A stretch of 64,000 nucleotides of DNA, taken from contig NZ_JAUSUA010000001.1 of assembly GCF_030813245.1 (NCBI RefSeq), positions 558,001-622,000 of the forward strand, written 5' to 3'. The position numbers and the translations under genes were made by a program. The stretch's first letter is position 1; each line of letters begins with the position of its first letter. Of this stretch, positions 6,452-14,006 are shown in pieces. This stretch comes from Alkalicoccobacillus murimartini (lineage in GTDB: Bacteria > Bacillota > Bacilli > Bacillales > Bacillaceae_D). Below the pieces are notes generated by a model that worked only from the letters and a program-made list of their open reading frames with translations, made no database searches and was not told the origin of the DNA.

Positions 6452-6553
6452 ATGAAACTTAAAACATGGTTTAAATGCCGTTTTGGCAAGAAACATAAAT
6501 ATAGTTATTATACAGATGAATGTATTGTCTGTGGGAAAAAGAGAATAGGCTAG
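6452..6553 (+). CDS. 33-residue zinc-ribbon-like peptide
   Basis: The ORF starts at ATG 6452 after AGGTGG. The peptide is very basic (MKLKTWFKCRFGKKHKYSYY) and carries one Cys, a His, then a CxxC pair (CIVCGKK), which could bind one zinc ion. A strong terminator begins eight bases after the stop, supporting a real short transcript. A 62-residue CxxC protein lies close by on the other strand. Function unknown. Confidence 0.5.
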   Translation: MKLKTWFKCRFGKKHKYSYYTDECIVCGKKRIG

Positions 6554-6560
6554 GTTCAAA

Positions 6561-6587
6561 AGCTCTCGAGTTCGAGAGCTTTTTTTG
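6561..6587 (+). terminator. rho-independent terminator
   Basis: A perfect palindromic stem (AGCTCTCGA with TCGAGAGCT) is followed by seven T residues, just after the zinc-ribbon-like peptide gene. Confidence 0.88.
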
Positions 6588-6596
6588 GTGGGAATT

Positions 6597-6707
6597 TTAT
6601 CTGGTGCGAAGATATTTACGTAGAACTTTAATTGAAAGAAATACTAAATAGAAAAAGACAAATAACCCTGCAAAAGCAAAAAGTTGAATAAAGATAGGTA
6701 TATTCAT
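6597..6707 (-). CDS. 36-residue single-pass membrane peptide
   Basis: The ORF starts at ATG 6707 five bases after CGGAGG. The peptide has one long aromatic-rich helix between MNIPIF and a basic end (KVLRKYLRTR). It is the intact counterpart of the start-codon-less ORF at 3094-3210. Such peptides often act at the membrane, but nothing here says how. Confidence 0.5.
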   Translation of the reverse strand: MNIPIFIQLFAFAGLFVFFYLVFLSIKVLRKYLRTR

Positions 6708-6751
6708 AGTATCCTCCGTTAACAATTTTTATTATTGCTTCATTACAAAGG

Positions 6752-6940
6752 TTAAAATCTTTCTGGTTTATTCACTGTTAATGCCTCAATATGGCAACAA
6801 TCACCACAAAAAGTTGCAGTGACAGCAGAACCTAGACTAAATGGATTGCCTGTTTTAGATAGTTTTGCATAGCCATTAAATTCACCACTTTTAGAAGTCG
6901 TTCCACCACATTTAGTGCACGTAAATAACTGATGTTTCAT
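6752..6940 (-). CDS. small zinc-ribbon protein
   Basis: This 62-residue protein carries two CxxC pairs, CTKC at residues 8-11 and CGDC near 45-48, which form a classical four-cysteine zinc ribbon. The linker includes GEFNGYAKLSKTGNPFSLGS. ATG 6940 has GGAGTG upstream. The fold is inferred from cysteine spacing alone. Nucleic-acid or protein binding are both possible and no pathway is implied by its neighbours. Confidence 0.6.
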   Translation of the reverse strand: MKHQLFTCTKCGGTTSKSGEFNGYAKLSKTGNPFSLGSAVTATFCGDCCHIEALTVNKPERF

Positions 6941-7005
6941 CTTCTATCACTCCTTTAATCTAGCTACGTAAGAGGGAGTGGAAAAGATTCTTAGAAACCT
7001 AAACT

Positions 7006-7518
7006 TTATACTTTAATGACATATGTTTTAGTTAACTTGTCGTATAAAGATTGTTTCTTTTTAGTGAAAATAGCAGTACCTATATAAATAAACATAAGTA
7101 AATAAATAAGTCCTCCTATGAAATAGTAAGCGATTGGGACCACACCGTCACCGATCGTAACAAGGCGATATACAAGAAAGTGTGAGAGCTCCCAAGGTAA
7201 GAACTTTAAAATAGTTCGACACGTTATTCGTAATACAGAGGCTGCCTCGCCATTTGGTCCAACCACTCGAATATTTGCTCTCTTTTTTCCGAAGGACTGT
7301 CCAGCCATTTTTGAATCGCTGATTATAAAGTAAATGGAAATAGGTAAGGTTACCATGATGAAACCTGTCAGTTGTGCAGTAATGAGTGAACCTGAAAAGA
7401 AGTTCTGTAAGGAGGGGAATAGAAATACATTGATGAAAAAAAGGAATAGTAAATAAACAAACATTACGATGTAATCATACATAAAAGCTTTTAAACGAAT
7501 GAAGAAGGACGCGTTCAC
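7006..7518 (-). CDS. RDD family membrane protein
   Basis: This 170-residue protein has the RDD-family signature: RLKAFMYDYIVMF near the N-terminus (Arg and Asp in the first helix) and AGQSFGKKRANIRVV in the middle, matching the family's QTxGKRxxxLRVV element. Four or so hydrophobic helices are visible. RDD proteins are poorly understood; some are linked to cation or sodium-proton transport, which I cannot confirm here. ATG 7518 has AAAAGAGGTGATAA upstream. Confidence 0.75.
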   Translation of the reverse strand: MNASFFIRLKAFMYDYIVMFVYLLFLFFINVFLFPSLQNFFSGSLITAQLTGFIMVTLPISIYFIISDSKMAGQSFGKKRANIRVVGPNGEAASVLRITCRTILKFLPWELSHFLVYRLVTIGDGVVPIAYYFIGGLIYLLMFIYIGTAIFTKKKQSLYDKLTKTYVIKV

Positions 7519-7676
7519 TTTATCACCTCTTTTTTATTGAAAAGTGATTCATGAGAAATATATAATTTTTTCCTTCTTTTAGCAAGATAAATAGTTCATT
7601 ATTACGAAAATTATATCTATTTAACGTGAGATAGATAAGAGGGTAGGTTTAAGGAATAGCTACATAGTACACGCAC

Positions 7677-7722
7677 AAAAAGCGAGATGGATAGCAAAGC
7701 ATGCTGTCCATTTCGCTTTTTG
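7677..7722 (-). terminator. tlp terminator
   Basis: AAAAAGCGA and nearby bases pair with TCGCTTTTT across a long stem that includes ATGGA and TCCAT. T-runs lie on both sides. It sits downstream of tlp on the minus strand. Confidence 0.75.
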
Positions 7723-7763
7723 TTTTAGAGAATTCAATGTACCTTGACCCAAGATGAGTATTC

Positions 7764-7973
7764 TTACGACTCATCCTCAATCTCGTTGCGTAGGCTATTG
7801 ATACTGGTTTCTCTTCGTTCATTTTTATCGCTAATATCTTGTTTGTCGCTTTCAGCCATCTCATGGCCATGGGCGGCAATAAAGTCTTTGGATTGATCAA
7901 TTTTTTGTTCGGTGTTACTGATAATTTGTTCAATCTTTTTTGCGTTGTCTTCTCGGTTATCTGGGTTTGCCAT
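7764..7973 (-). CDS. tlp: small acid-soluble spore protein Tlp
   Basis: This 69-residue hydrophilic protein matches the Tlp family: MANPDNREDNAKKIEQI at the start, a central acidic region, and KNERRETSINSLRNEI near the end. Tlp accumulates in the spore core and is normally made in the forespore under sigma G. ATG 7973 is preceded by TAGGAGGGATTTAAAACA. A CACACTA element upstream resembles a sigma-G -10 box, but the -35 is poor. Despite its old name it has no thioredoxin CxxC motif. Confidence 0.92.
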   Translation of the reverse strand: MANPDNREDNAKKIEQIISNTEQKIDQSKDFIAAHGHEMAESDKQDISDKNERRETSINSLRNEIEDES

Positions 7974-8136
7974 TGTTTTAAATCCCTCCTAATTAAGTGA
8001 TTAGTGTGCCACATCGTAATAAAAAATATGTGTAAAGAGTGTTAGAATTTATAACAAACGAGCACATGTAAGTACAGCTTTTCGATATGGTGAAAAGGAA
8101 ACGAAGAATAATGGCAGTGGAAGGGAGTCGATCAAG

Positions 8137-9315
8137 ATGAGTCAACTACGAGCCTACATGGATCAATCTGTATTAGTTAAGCCAACGTCAAACGGTGAGC
8201 TGGATAAGCTTACGTTTGCGGTAAAGGATGTCTTTAACCTTAAGGGCGTCATATCAAGTGCGGGGAATCCAGATTGGTTAAGAACACATAAGCCTTCTTT
8301 CGCTCATGCGGAAGCGATTGATCTATTGCTAAATCAAGGGGCTACACTAAAAGGTACGACCCATACAGATGAGTTAATGTACAGTTTAAATGGTGAAAAT
8401 GCTCATTATGGAACACCATTAAATCCACGGATGCCAGGGCACATACCAGGCGGATCATCAAGTGGTTCTGCATCTGTTGCAGCGGCTGGAGATGTTGATT
8501 TTTCAATAGGAACAGATACAGGAGGTTCCATACGAATTCCTGCTGCTTATTGTGGCATTTATGGATTTAGACCTACTCATGGCGCTGTGCCGATCGATGG
8601 TGTGATTCCACTTGCTCCAAGTTTCGACACAGTAGGCTGGATGGCTCAGGATGTAGGCATACTTGAGCGAGTGGGACACGCTTTATTACCTAGTCAGCAA
8701 AAGAGTGATCGTGAGTTTCACTGTGTCTTATTTCCTGATGATGCGTGGACCTTAGCTGATCAAAAAAGTGTAGAACATCTTTTACCAACTAAAATCAATC
8801 TTGAAAAAGGCATGAATGACTCAGAAACCATCCTTCTCTCAGCAGAAGGGTTAACTAAATGGAAAGAAACGTTCCGAATTGCACAGGCTTATGAAGTGTG
8901 GGCTGCTCATGGTGAGTGGGTCGAGACCAATCAGCCTTCCTTTGGACCTGGTATCGCAGAGAGATTTGCTATGGCTAAAACCATGACTAAAGAAATGTAT
9001 AATCAGGCGTTAGTAGAGATGTCTACTGTTCAGAAGAAAATGGAGGCATTACTATCAGAAGTCACAGTGATGGTTATTCCAACTGTACCGGGTCCAGCTC
9101 CCAAATTAGGGTTGCCGGATGAGCAGATTGAACAAAGAAGATCGCAGACACTTCAGTTAAGCTGCATAGCGGGATTAGCTGGATTACCTCAGGTGACTAT
9201 TCCAGTCCAAACAAGCGATGGTCCAATTGGTCTCTCAATCATTGCTGGTCCAAACCAAGACCTTCGTTTATTAAAGTTCGTACGTCAGCTGATTACTGAA
9301 AAACTTTTTGTTTAA
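8137..9315 (+). CDS. amidase signature family hydrolase
   Basis: This 392-residue cytoplasmic enzyme belongs to the amidase signature family, which hydrolyses carboxamides. The Ser-cisSer-Lys triad is visible: Lys30 in LTFAVKDV, the GGSSSGS cluster near residues 106-111, and Ser131 in GTDTGGSIR. The C-terminal half carries a typical AGLPQVTIPV motif. It is too short for GatA and has no gatB/gatC beside it, so tRNA amidation is unlikely. The natural substrate cannot be read from sequence. The ATG has GGAAGGGAG upstream. Confidence 0.85.
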   Translation: MSQLRAYMDQSVLVKPTSNGELDKLTFAVKDVFNLKGVISSAGNPDWLRTHKPSFAHAEAIDLLLNQGATLKGTTHTDELMYSLNGENAHYGTPLNPRMPGHIPGGSSSGSASVAAAGDVDFSIGTDTGGSIRIPAAYCGIYGFRPTHGAVPIDGVIPLAPSFDTVGWMAQDVGILERVGHALLPSQQKSDREFHCVLFPDDAWTLADQKSVEHLLPTKINLEKGMNDSETILLSAEGLTKWKETFRIAQAYEVWAAHGEWVETNQPSFGPGIAERFAMAKTMTKEMYNQALVEMSTVQKKMEALLSEVTVMVIPTVPGPAPKLGLPDEQIEQRRSQTLQLSCIAGLAGLPQVTIPVQTSDGPIGLSIIAGPNQDLRLLKFVRQLITEKLFV

Positions 9316-9393
9316 CTTTTATCTAGCGTAAGAGCATTCGCCGTTTCCTTTTATACTTGTTCAACATGTACTAGTATAAAGGGGTGCTGTGAC

Positions 9394-9666
9394 ATGGAGA
9401 TTATACTAATGCTAGCTACGTTAATTAGTCCCGTGGTTCTGGCTTTGGTTGAATTGGTCAAAAGAACGGTGAACTTACCTAAAAAGTATCTTCCTTTATT
9501 AGCTTTGGCATTGGGTTTGTTCGTTGGTGGTCTCTCATTTCCTTTAACGGATTTAGATCTTGCAACGAGATTATGGGCAGGGGGACTTGCCGGGTTATCA
9601 GCTACAGGATTGTTTGAATTAAGTAAAAATCGTGAAGGGACAACGTTTGATCGTCGGAAAGAATAA
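9394..9666 (+). CDS. lone phage holin of the A118 (Hol118) type
   Basis: This 90-residue protein has two to three hydrophobic segments and a charged C-terminus. It recalls Listeria phage A118 holin in layout and in the WAGGLAGLSATGLFEL motif near residues 61-76. Holins form membrane pores that release endolysin. Here there is no endolysin, tail gene or integrase nearby, so it may be a domesticated holin or a phage relic. ATG 9394 follows GGGGTGCTGTGAC, and a strong terminator follows the stop, so it appears to be a single-gene transcript. Confidence 0.8.
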   Translation: MEIILMLATLISPVVLALVELVKRTVNLPKKYLPLLALALGLFVGGLSFPLTDLDLATRLWAGGLAGLSATGLFELSKNREGTTFDRRKE

Positions 9667-9670
9667 TATG

Positions 9671-9703
9671 AAAAGCCAGTGGAGGGTAACCACTGGCTTT
9701 TTT
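9671..9703 (+). terminator. holin gene terminator
   Basis: AAAAGCCAGTGG pairs perfectly with CCACTGGCTTTT around a seven-base loop and is followed by T residues. Confidence 0.92.
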
Positions 9704-9769
9704 GTGGATTGTAAAATTTGTAACAGATAGATAAAATAAGGTTAGTTCATCAAAGAGAGAAGGGAAAAA

Positions 9770-10486
9770 ATGATTCCACTAGTATATGATCAAGTAAACA
9801 AATGGGGAAAAGATGATGATTTTTTCATAGAAATTCTTAAAAAAACCAATCGCGGAACATTAGCTGATCTCGGTTGTGGTACGGGAAGATTAACGACTCA
9901 TTTTGCAAAACTTGGCTTCGAAGTCACCGCTGTTGATCCAAATGTAGAAGCAATTGATCAAGCAAAAAAGAAGCAGTATGCAGACAAAGTAAAATGGGTA
10001 ATTGGTGACAGCTCGAACTTAGAGACTAATGCGTATGATGTTGTTATCATGACTGCTAATGTAGCCCAAGTTTTTTTGACAGATAAAAGTTGGCAGCAAA
10101 TGATTTCAGATACATACCGGGCATTAAAACCTGGAGGGCATTTTATTTTTGATACACGTAATCCATTAGCTAAAGTATGGGAAGAGTGGGAGCAAGATGA
10201 TACGCCTGACTTAGCCATTCACCCAGTGACAGGTGACCACTTAGAGATCCATACAGAATATGAAGGGTTCACTGGTGATGTCTTTACATTTTTTGAAATA
10301 GTGAAACATGTAGAAACGGATGAGGTGCTGATTCATCAAAAGTTAGCCTTACGTTTCCGGACATTAGAAGAATTATATGAATCACTAAATCAAATAGGTT
10401 TCACAGAAGTCCAGGCGTATGATGATTGGCAATGTAAACAAGCTCATTCAGAAACAAAATCTTTTGTTTTCCATAGTGTGAAATAA
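9770..10486 (+). CDS. SAM-dependent class I methyltransferase
   Basis: This 238-residue protein has the SAM-binding motif I LADLGCGTGRLT near residues 31-42, motif II VTAVDPN about 20 residues on, and an NVAQVF region typical of small-molecule methyltransferases. The C-terminal half forms a substrate cap with EHTEY-like and RFRTLEELYE segments. Substrate unknown. It is monocistronic, with AGAGAGAAGGG upstream of the ATG. Confidence 0.83.
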   Translation: MIPLVYDQVNKWGKDDDFFIEILKKTNRGTLADLGCGTGRLTTHFAKLGFEVTAVDPNVEAIDQAKKKQYADKVKWVIGDSSNLETNAYDVVIMTANVAQVFLTDKSWQQMISDTYRALKPGGHFIFDTRNPLAKVWEEWEQDDTPDLAIHPVTGDHLEIHTEYEGFTGDVFTFFEIVKHVETDEVLIHQKLALRFRTLEELYESLNQIGFTEVQAYDDWQCKQAHSETKSFVFHSVK

Positions 10487-10892
10487 GGATTAATGGTGTA
10501 GAGGCTGTGCAAAGGGAGTGAGAGCTAAATCATCATTCATCTTGGTTTCACAGCCTTTCATCTTACTAACTACTTTCAACGGTTAATAAAAAGTCAATTT
10601 TATTTCTTATGTTCGTTCGTTTGGCTCGTAAAGTCTTCATGAGCTTGCTTAAATTGGTTTACCTCTTAATGTAATGAGCATACTTCTTGATAAAGATACC
10701 CACTTCTTTGTAAAAATTAATCTGTGTTGATGCTGCATTGATCTGTCTTGATAAGGCCATCTATCGCTTAGTAAAACCCGCTCTGTCTTGGTTTCACAGC
10801 TTATCCTCTTTGTGTAACCTCAAGGTCCATTAGGGGCCATCATGAGGTTTTTAGTTTGTTTAGGGTTGCAATCTATTTTTTACGGGTTATAA
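10487..10892. other. 400-base intergenic region with short repeats
   Basis: No gene is seen. A 15-base sequence, TCTTGGTTTCACAGC, occurs at 10540-10554 and again at 10786-10800. The inverted pair AGGCTGTG (10502-10509) and CACAGCCT (10549-10556) could form a loose hairpin after the methyltransferase gene. A second hairpin (AACCTCA with TGAGGTT, 10816-10849, then T residues) looks like a terminator. The region may be a decayed mobile sequence, but no transposase remnant was found. Confidence 0.5.
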
Positions 10893-10912
10893 TTTACTTA
10901 CCGGTAAGTAAA
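10893..10912. promoter_or_regulatory. TetR-family operator, perfect 20-bp palindrome
   Basis: TTTACTTACC followed by GGTAAGTAAA is a perfect inverted repeat ending 16 bases before the tetR start codon. TetR proteins usually bind such palindromes at their own promoter, so autoregulation is inferred. Confidence 0.85.
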
Positions 10913-10928
10913 TAAAGGAGGAGATATC

Positions 10929-11525
10929 ATGCGAAATAAAGAACTCACGTATAAACAAATTATCGAAACGGCCTATGTCATGTTTTCTGAAAAAGGGTTT
11001 GATCAAACAAGTTTGTCCAGTATTGCTTCAGAAATTGGCATATCTAAGCCAGCTATTTATTATTATTTCAAATCCAAAGATGAACTGATTAAAAGTCTCT
11101 TTGAAATAATCGCAAAGGAAATTCAATCGATTACTTTTATGGATTTAGAGACTATTACACCTGCAAACTTTAAACAAAATCTATACCTTTTAGGTGAAAA
11201 TACGATAAAGCATCAAGAAAAAGATCATCATTTTAATCATCTCTTTAATCAATACATGCTACTATCCACTAGAGATAAGGACTATTCGGAACGTTTAGTA
11301 AAAATCCAACAACATTTCTTGAACACTTTTCATGACATGTTAACGCATGGTGTTAAGATTAAGGCGATAAAGGATGAGAACATCTTAATAAAATCTCAAT
11401 TGCTTGCACTCGTTTTCGATAACATAACTAATTTCATACTGACTGATATGACATTAGACTTTATTAAAATTTGGAGAGAAGCTGTAGATAGTGTTTTAAA
11501 TGGGATTGTAAATGATGAACAATAG
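10929..11525 (+). CDS. TetR family transcriptional regulator
   Basis: This 198-residue repressor has the TetR DNA-binding domain in the first 55 residues (QIIETAYVMFSEKGF, then SLSSIASEIGISKPAIYYYF and KSKDELI). The C-terminal ligand-binding part is helical and unrecognised. It overlaps the next gene by 14 bases, so it is translated with it, and a perfect palindrome lies just upstream. The likely role is autorepression of the pair, released by an unknown ligand. Confidence 0.93.
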   Translation: MRNKELTYKQIIETAYVMFSEKGFDQTSLSSIASEIGISKPAIYYYFKSKDELIKSLFEIIAKEIQSITFMDLETITPANFKQNLYLLGENTIKHQEKDHHFNHLFNQYMLLSTRDKDYSERLVKIQQHFLNTFHDMLTHGVKIKAIKDENILIKSQLLALVFDNITNFILTDMTLDFIKIWREAVDSVLNGIVNDEQ

Positions 11526-12627
11526 TATAAGCAAAAATCGTATTGAAGGGTTAGATTTTGCTCGAGCTTTGGCTATGTTTGGTATGCTGCTTATGAATTT
11601 TGTGGTCGTTACAGGAGCTAAGGGAAATGGTTCTCCAATGCTAGTTTGGTTCACAAATCTATTTGAAGGGCGAGCAGCAGCAACCTTTGTTATTCTAGCT
11701 GGGATTGGCATCTCACTCATGACAAGAAGAGCTCGGTTAACCAACGAGAAAGCTTTGATCCAGAAGACTAGGTTCTCATTGTTGAAAAGGTCTATTTTCT
11801 TGTTTGTACTGGGGATGCTTTTATATACTTTAGGCTGGGCTGGCGACATTTTACACTATTATGGTGTGTACATGGCTTTAGCTACCTTATTAATCATGGC
11901 CTCTCCAAAAATTATTGTGCTACTCCTATTTATCTTCTCGCTTGGTGCTCAATTCTATCAAGTTGCATTCGATTATATGAATGGATGGAGTCCCACTAAA
12001 CCATTTTTAGAGTACCTGGATTTTTGGACTGTGTCTGGATTTTTGAGAAACCTATTTTTTAATGGCTTTCATCCTGTCTTTCCGTGGATTTGCTTTCTTT
12101 TCATTGGATTGCTCATAGGTAGATTGAATTTGGTCGAAAGCAAGATAAGAAAAACAATCTTACTTGTAAGTAGTCTAACGCTTATCGTGACTGAGCTCCT
12201 GTCTAGGTTCCTTATTTATACTTTTGCAAACTCGAACGTAGGAACCAATAGTGCAACATTCTTATTTGAAACAGGACCTATTCCTCCAAATCTATTCTAT
12301 TTACTATCTAACACAGCATCCTCTCTTATCATCATTATTTTGTCTATGTACGTCGCTGAGAAATTCTCACATAATTTGATCATTCGCTCGATTATTTATT
12401 CAGGTCAATTAGCGTTAACTCATTATGTTAGTCATGTTGTCATAGGGATAGGCATCCTACTAGTCATGGATAGGGTCATTCTTTTCAATGGATTTGAACA
12501 TCAACCACTTTCATTCACATTTTTATACTCATGTCTCTTCTTCATAGGCAGTATTCTATTTTCCGTGCTCTGGAGAGTACGATTTAAAAGAGGACCTATA
12601 GAGCTAGTCATGAGAAAATGTTCGTAG
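11512..12627 (+). CDS. YeiB/DUF418-like multi-pass membrane protein
   Basis: This 371-residue protein has about ten hydrophobic segments. It begins with RIEGLDFARALAMFGMLLMN, the hallmark of the YeiB/DUF418 and HGSNAT-like membrane family, some of which move acyl groups or act as transporters. The C-terminal LALTHYVSH stretch also fits DUF418. It is coupled to the TetR gene by a 14-base overlap, so the regulator probably controls it. The transported or modified substrate is unknown. Confidence 0.8.
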   Translation: MMNNSISKNRIEGLDFARALAMFGMLLMNFVVVTGAKGNGSPMLVWFTNLFEGRAAATFVILAGIGISLMTRRARLTNEKALIQKTRFSLLKRSIFLFVLGMLLYTLGWAGDILHYYGVYMALATLLIMASPKIIVLLLFIFSLGAQFYQVAFDYMNGWSPTKPFLEYLDFWTVSGFLRNLFFNGFHPVFPWICFLFIGLLIGRLNLVESKIRKTILLVSSLTLIVTELLSRFLIYTFANSNVGTNSATFLFETGPIPPNLFYLLSNTASSLIIIILSMYVAEKFSHNLIIRSIIYSGQLALTHYVSHVVIGIGILLVMDRVILFNGFEHQPLSFTFLYSCLFFIGSILFSVLWRVRFKRGPIELVMRKCS

Positions 12628-12656
12628 TATTAAAGTGAAGGTGTAGAAATATAGCT

Positions 12657-12704
12657 AGAATTCCTTTTGTTCTGTCATGAAGATCATTAGGGATTCTTTT
12701 TTTG
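12657..12704 (+). terminator. terminator of the tetR operon
   Basis: AGAATTCC pairs with GGGATTCT across a long loop and is followed by seven T residues. Confidence 0.65.
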
Positions 12705-12807
12705 TTTTATTACATTAATTTTGTCGAATAACAGTGAGAACTTGTATAAAAAGGAAATGAGTATTGAGCCCTTATTATTCCTATGTTAGAGTAAAAGAGG
12801 AGAGAAA

Positions 12808-12821
12808 TGTAAGCGCTTTAT
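12808..12821 (+). promoter_or_regulatory. cre site (CcpA operator) for the methylcitrate operon
   Basis: TGTAAGCGCTTTAT fits the Bacillus catabolite-responsive element consensus TGWAARCGYTWNCW at 13 of 14 positions. It lies 50 bases before the inferred mmgD start. CcpA repression of this operon in rich sugar is inferred; the B. subtilis mmg operon is known to be under catabolite control. Confidence 0.7.
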
Positions 12822-12871
12822 TTAATGTCGTTACACGGTTTCTGAGTTTTGACAAAATGGGAGGGATTCTA

Positions 12872-13987
12872 TTGCCAGCCGAACCATTGTTCAAACCGGG
12901 ATTGCAGGATGTTGTTGCACTTGAGACAACGATCTCTTTCCTAGACACAGAAAGTGAACGTATTTTAATTAAAGGCTTCGATCTAATTGAGTTATCACAC
13001 GAAGTTGGGTATGTGGAAATGATTCATTTATTACTTAATGAAACATTACCTGATTCAACACAGACAGAGAACGTCAATCAAAGATTAAGAGATGCGAATG
13101 GTATACCAGAAGAGGTCTGGTCAATCTTGTCGCTGCTCCCGAAAGCCACTCATCCAATGGATGCGCAGCGAACGGCCTTATCTGTGTTATCAGGCTTTGA
13201 TCAAGACTTGAACGATCGCTCGGTTGAGACCAATGTACATCGTGCGTATCAGTTATTAGCTCAGTTGCCTGAACTAACAGCCAATTCGTATCACCTTCTA
13301 AAGGGTAAGCAACGAATACGATCAGACAAAAGTTTATCTTACAGTGCTAACTTTCTCTATTTGTTGACTGGAAAGGTTCCATCAAAATTAGAAGAACGAA
13401 TATTTGATTTGTCGCTTTTATTGTACTCGGAGCATGAGCTTCCGAATTCGACCTTTGCAGCACGGGTGATTGCTTCAACGTTATCAGATATGTATGGAGC
13501 TTTAACAGGAGCTGTTTCTTCGCTTAAAGGGCAGTTACATGGAGGGGCTAATGAAGCTGTGATGAACTTGTTGCTTGAGGTTGGTTCACCTGAAAGGTTT
13601 GTGGAATTACTTCGGGAAAAGCTTATGAACAAAGAGAAAATTATGGGTTTTGGACATCGAGTCTACGCCAAAAAAATGGACCCGCGAGCATTAATTATGA
13701 AACGTGCTTTGATGGATTTGAGTGAGCACCAAGGCGATGATCGGTTCCTGCGAATGTGTGAAGCCGGGGAGTCTTTCATGGAGAAAGAGAAAGGATTGTA
13801 TCCAAATCTAGATTATTACGCAGCGCCAGTTTATTACATGTTGGACATTCCCATTGCCTTATATACACCGATTTTCTTTTGTTCAAGAACAGCAGGGCTT
13901 GCGGCTCATGTCATAGAACAGCATAATCATAATCGTTTATTCAGACCTCGTGTTCACTATACCGGAACACCATACAGCTCGATCTAG
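12872..13987 (+). CDS. mmgD: 2-methylcitrate synthase / citrate synthase
   Basis: The enzyme condenses propionyl-CoA (or acetyl-CoA) with oxaloacetate. The TTG at 12872 is preferred over a start at 12764. It follows GGGAGGGATTCTA, gives 371 residues (the size of B. subtilis MmgD), and leaves the cre site outside the gene. Citrate synthase motifs are present: LHGGANEAVM with the active His, GFGHRVY, and ANLYPNLDYYAAPV-like NLDYY. The ending ARTAGLAAHVIEQ is typical. It heads an mmgD-mmgE-prpB operon of the methylcitrate cycle. A pure TCA citrate synthase role is less likely in this context. Confidence 0.9.
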   Translation: MPAEPLFKPGLQDVVALETTISFLDTESERILIKGFDLIELSHEVGYVEMIHLLLNETLPDSTQTENVNQRLRDANGIPEEVWSILSLLPKATHPMDAQRTALSVLSGFDQDLNDRSVETNVHRAYQLLAQLPELTANSYHLLKGKQRIRSDKSLSYSANFLYLLTGKVPSKLEERIFDLSLLLYSEHELPNSTFAARVIASTLSDMYGALTGAVSSLKGQLHGGANEAVMNLLLEVGSPERFVELLREKLMNKEKIMGFGHRVYAKKMDPRALIMKRALMDLSEHQGDDRFLRMCEAGESFMEKEKGLYPNLDYYAAPVYYMLDIPIALYTPIFFCSRTAGLAAHVIEQHNHNRLFRPRVHYTGTPYSSI

Positions 13988-14006
13988 ACAGAAAGGATGA
14001 CTTCTC

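Noticed and set aside
7649-8014. 121-codon minus-strand ORF
   Set aside because: It overlaps tlp in another frame; the tlp frame has a clear family match and ribosome site.
8137-9315. GatA subunit of the amidotransferase
   Set aside because: It is about 90 residues too short and lacks gatC and gatB neighbours, so a generic amidase is the safer call.
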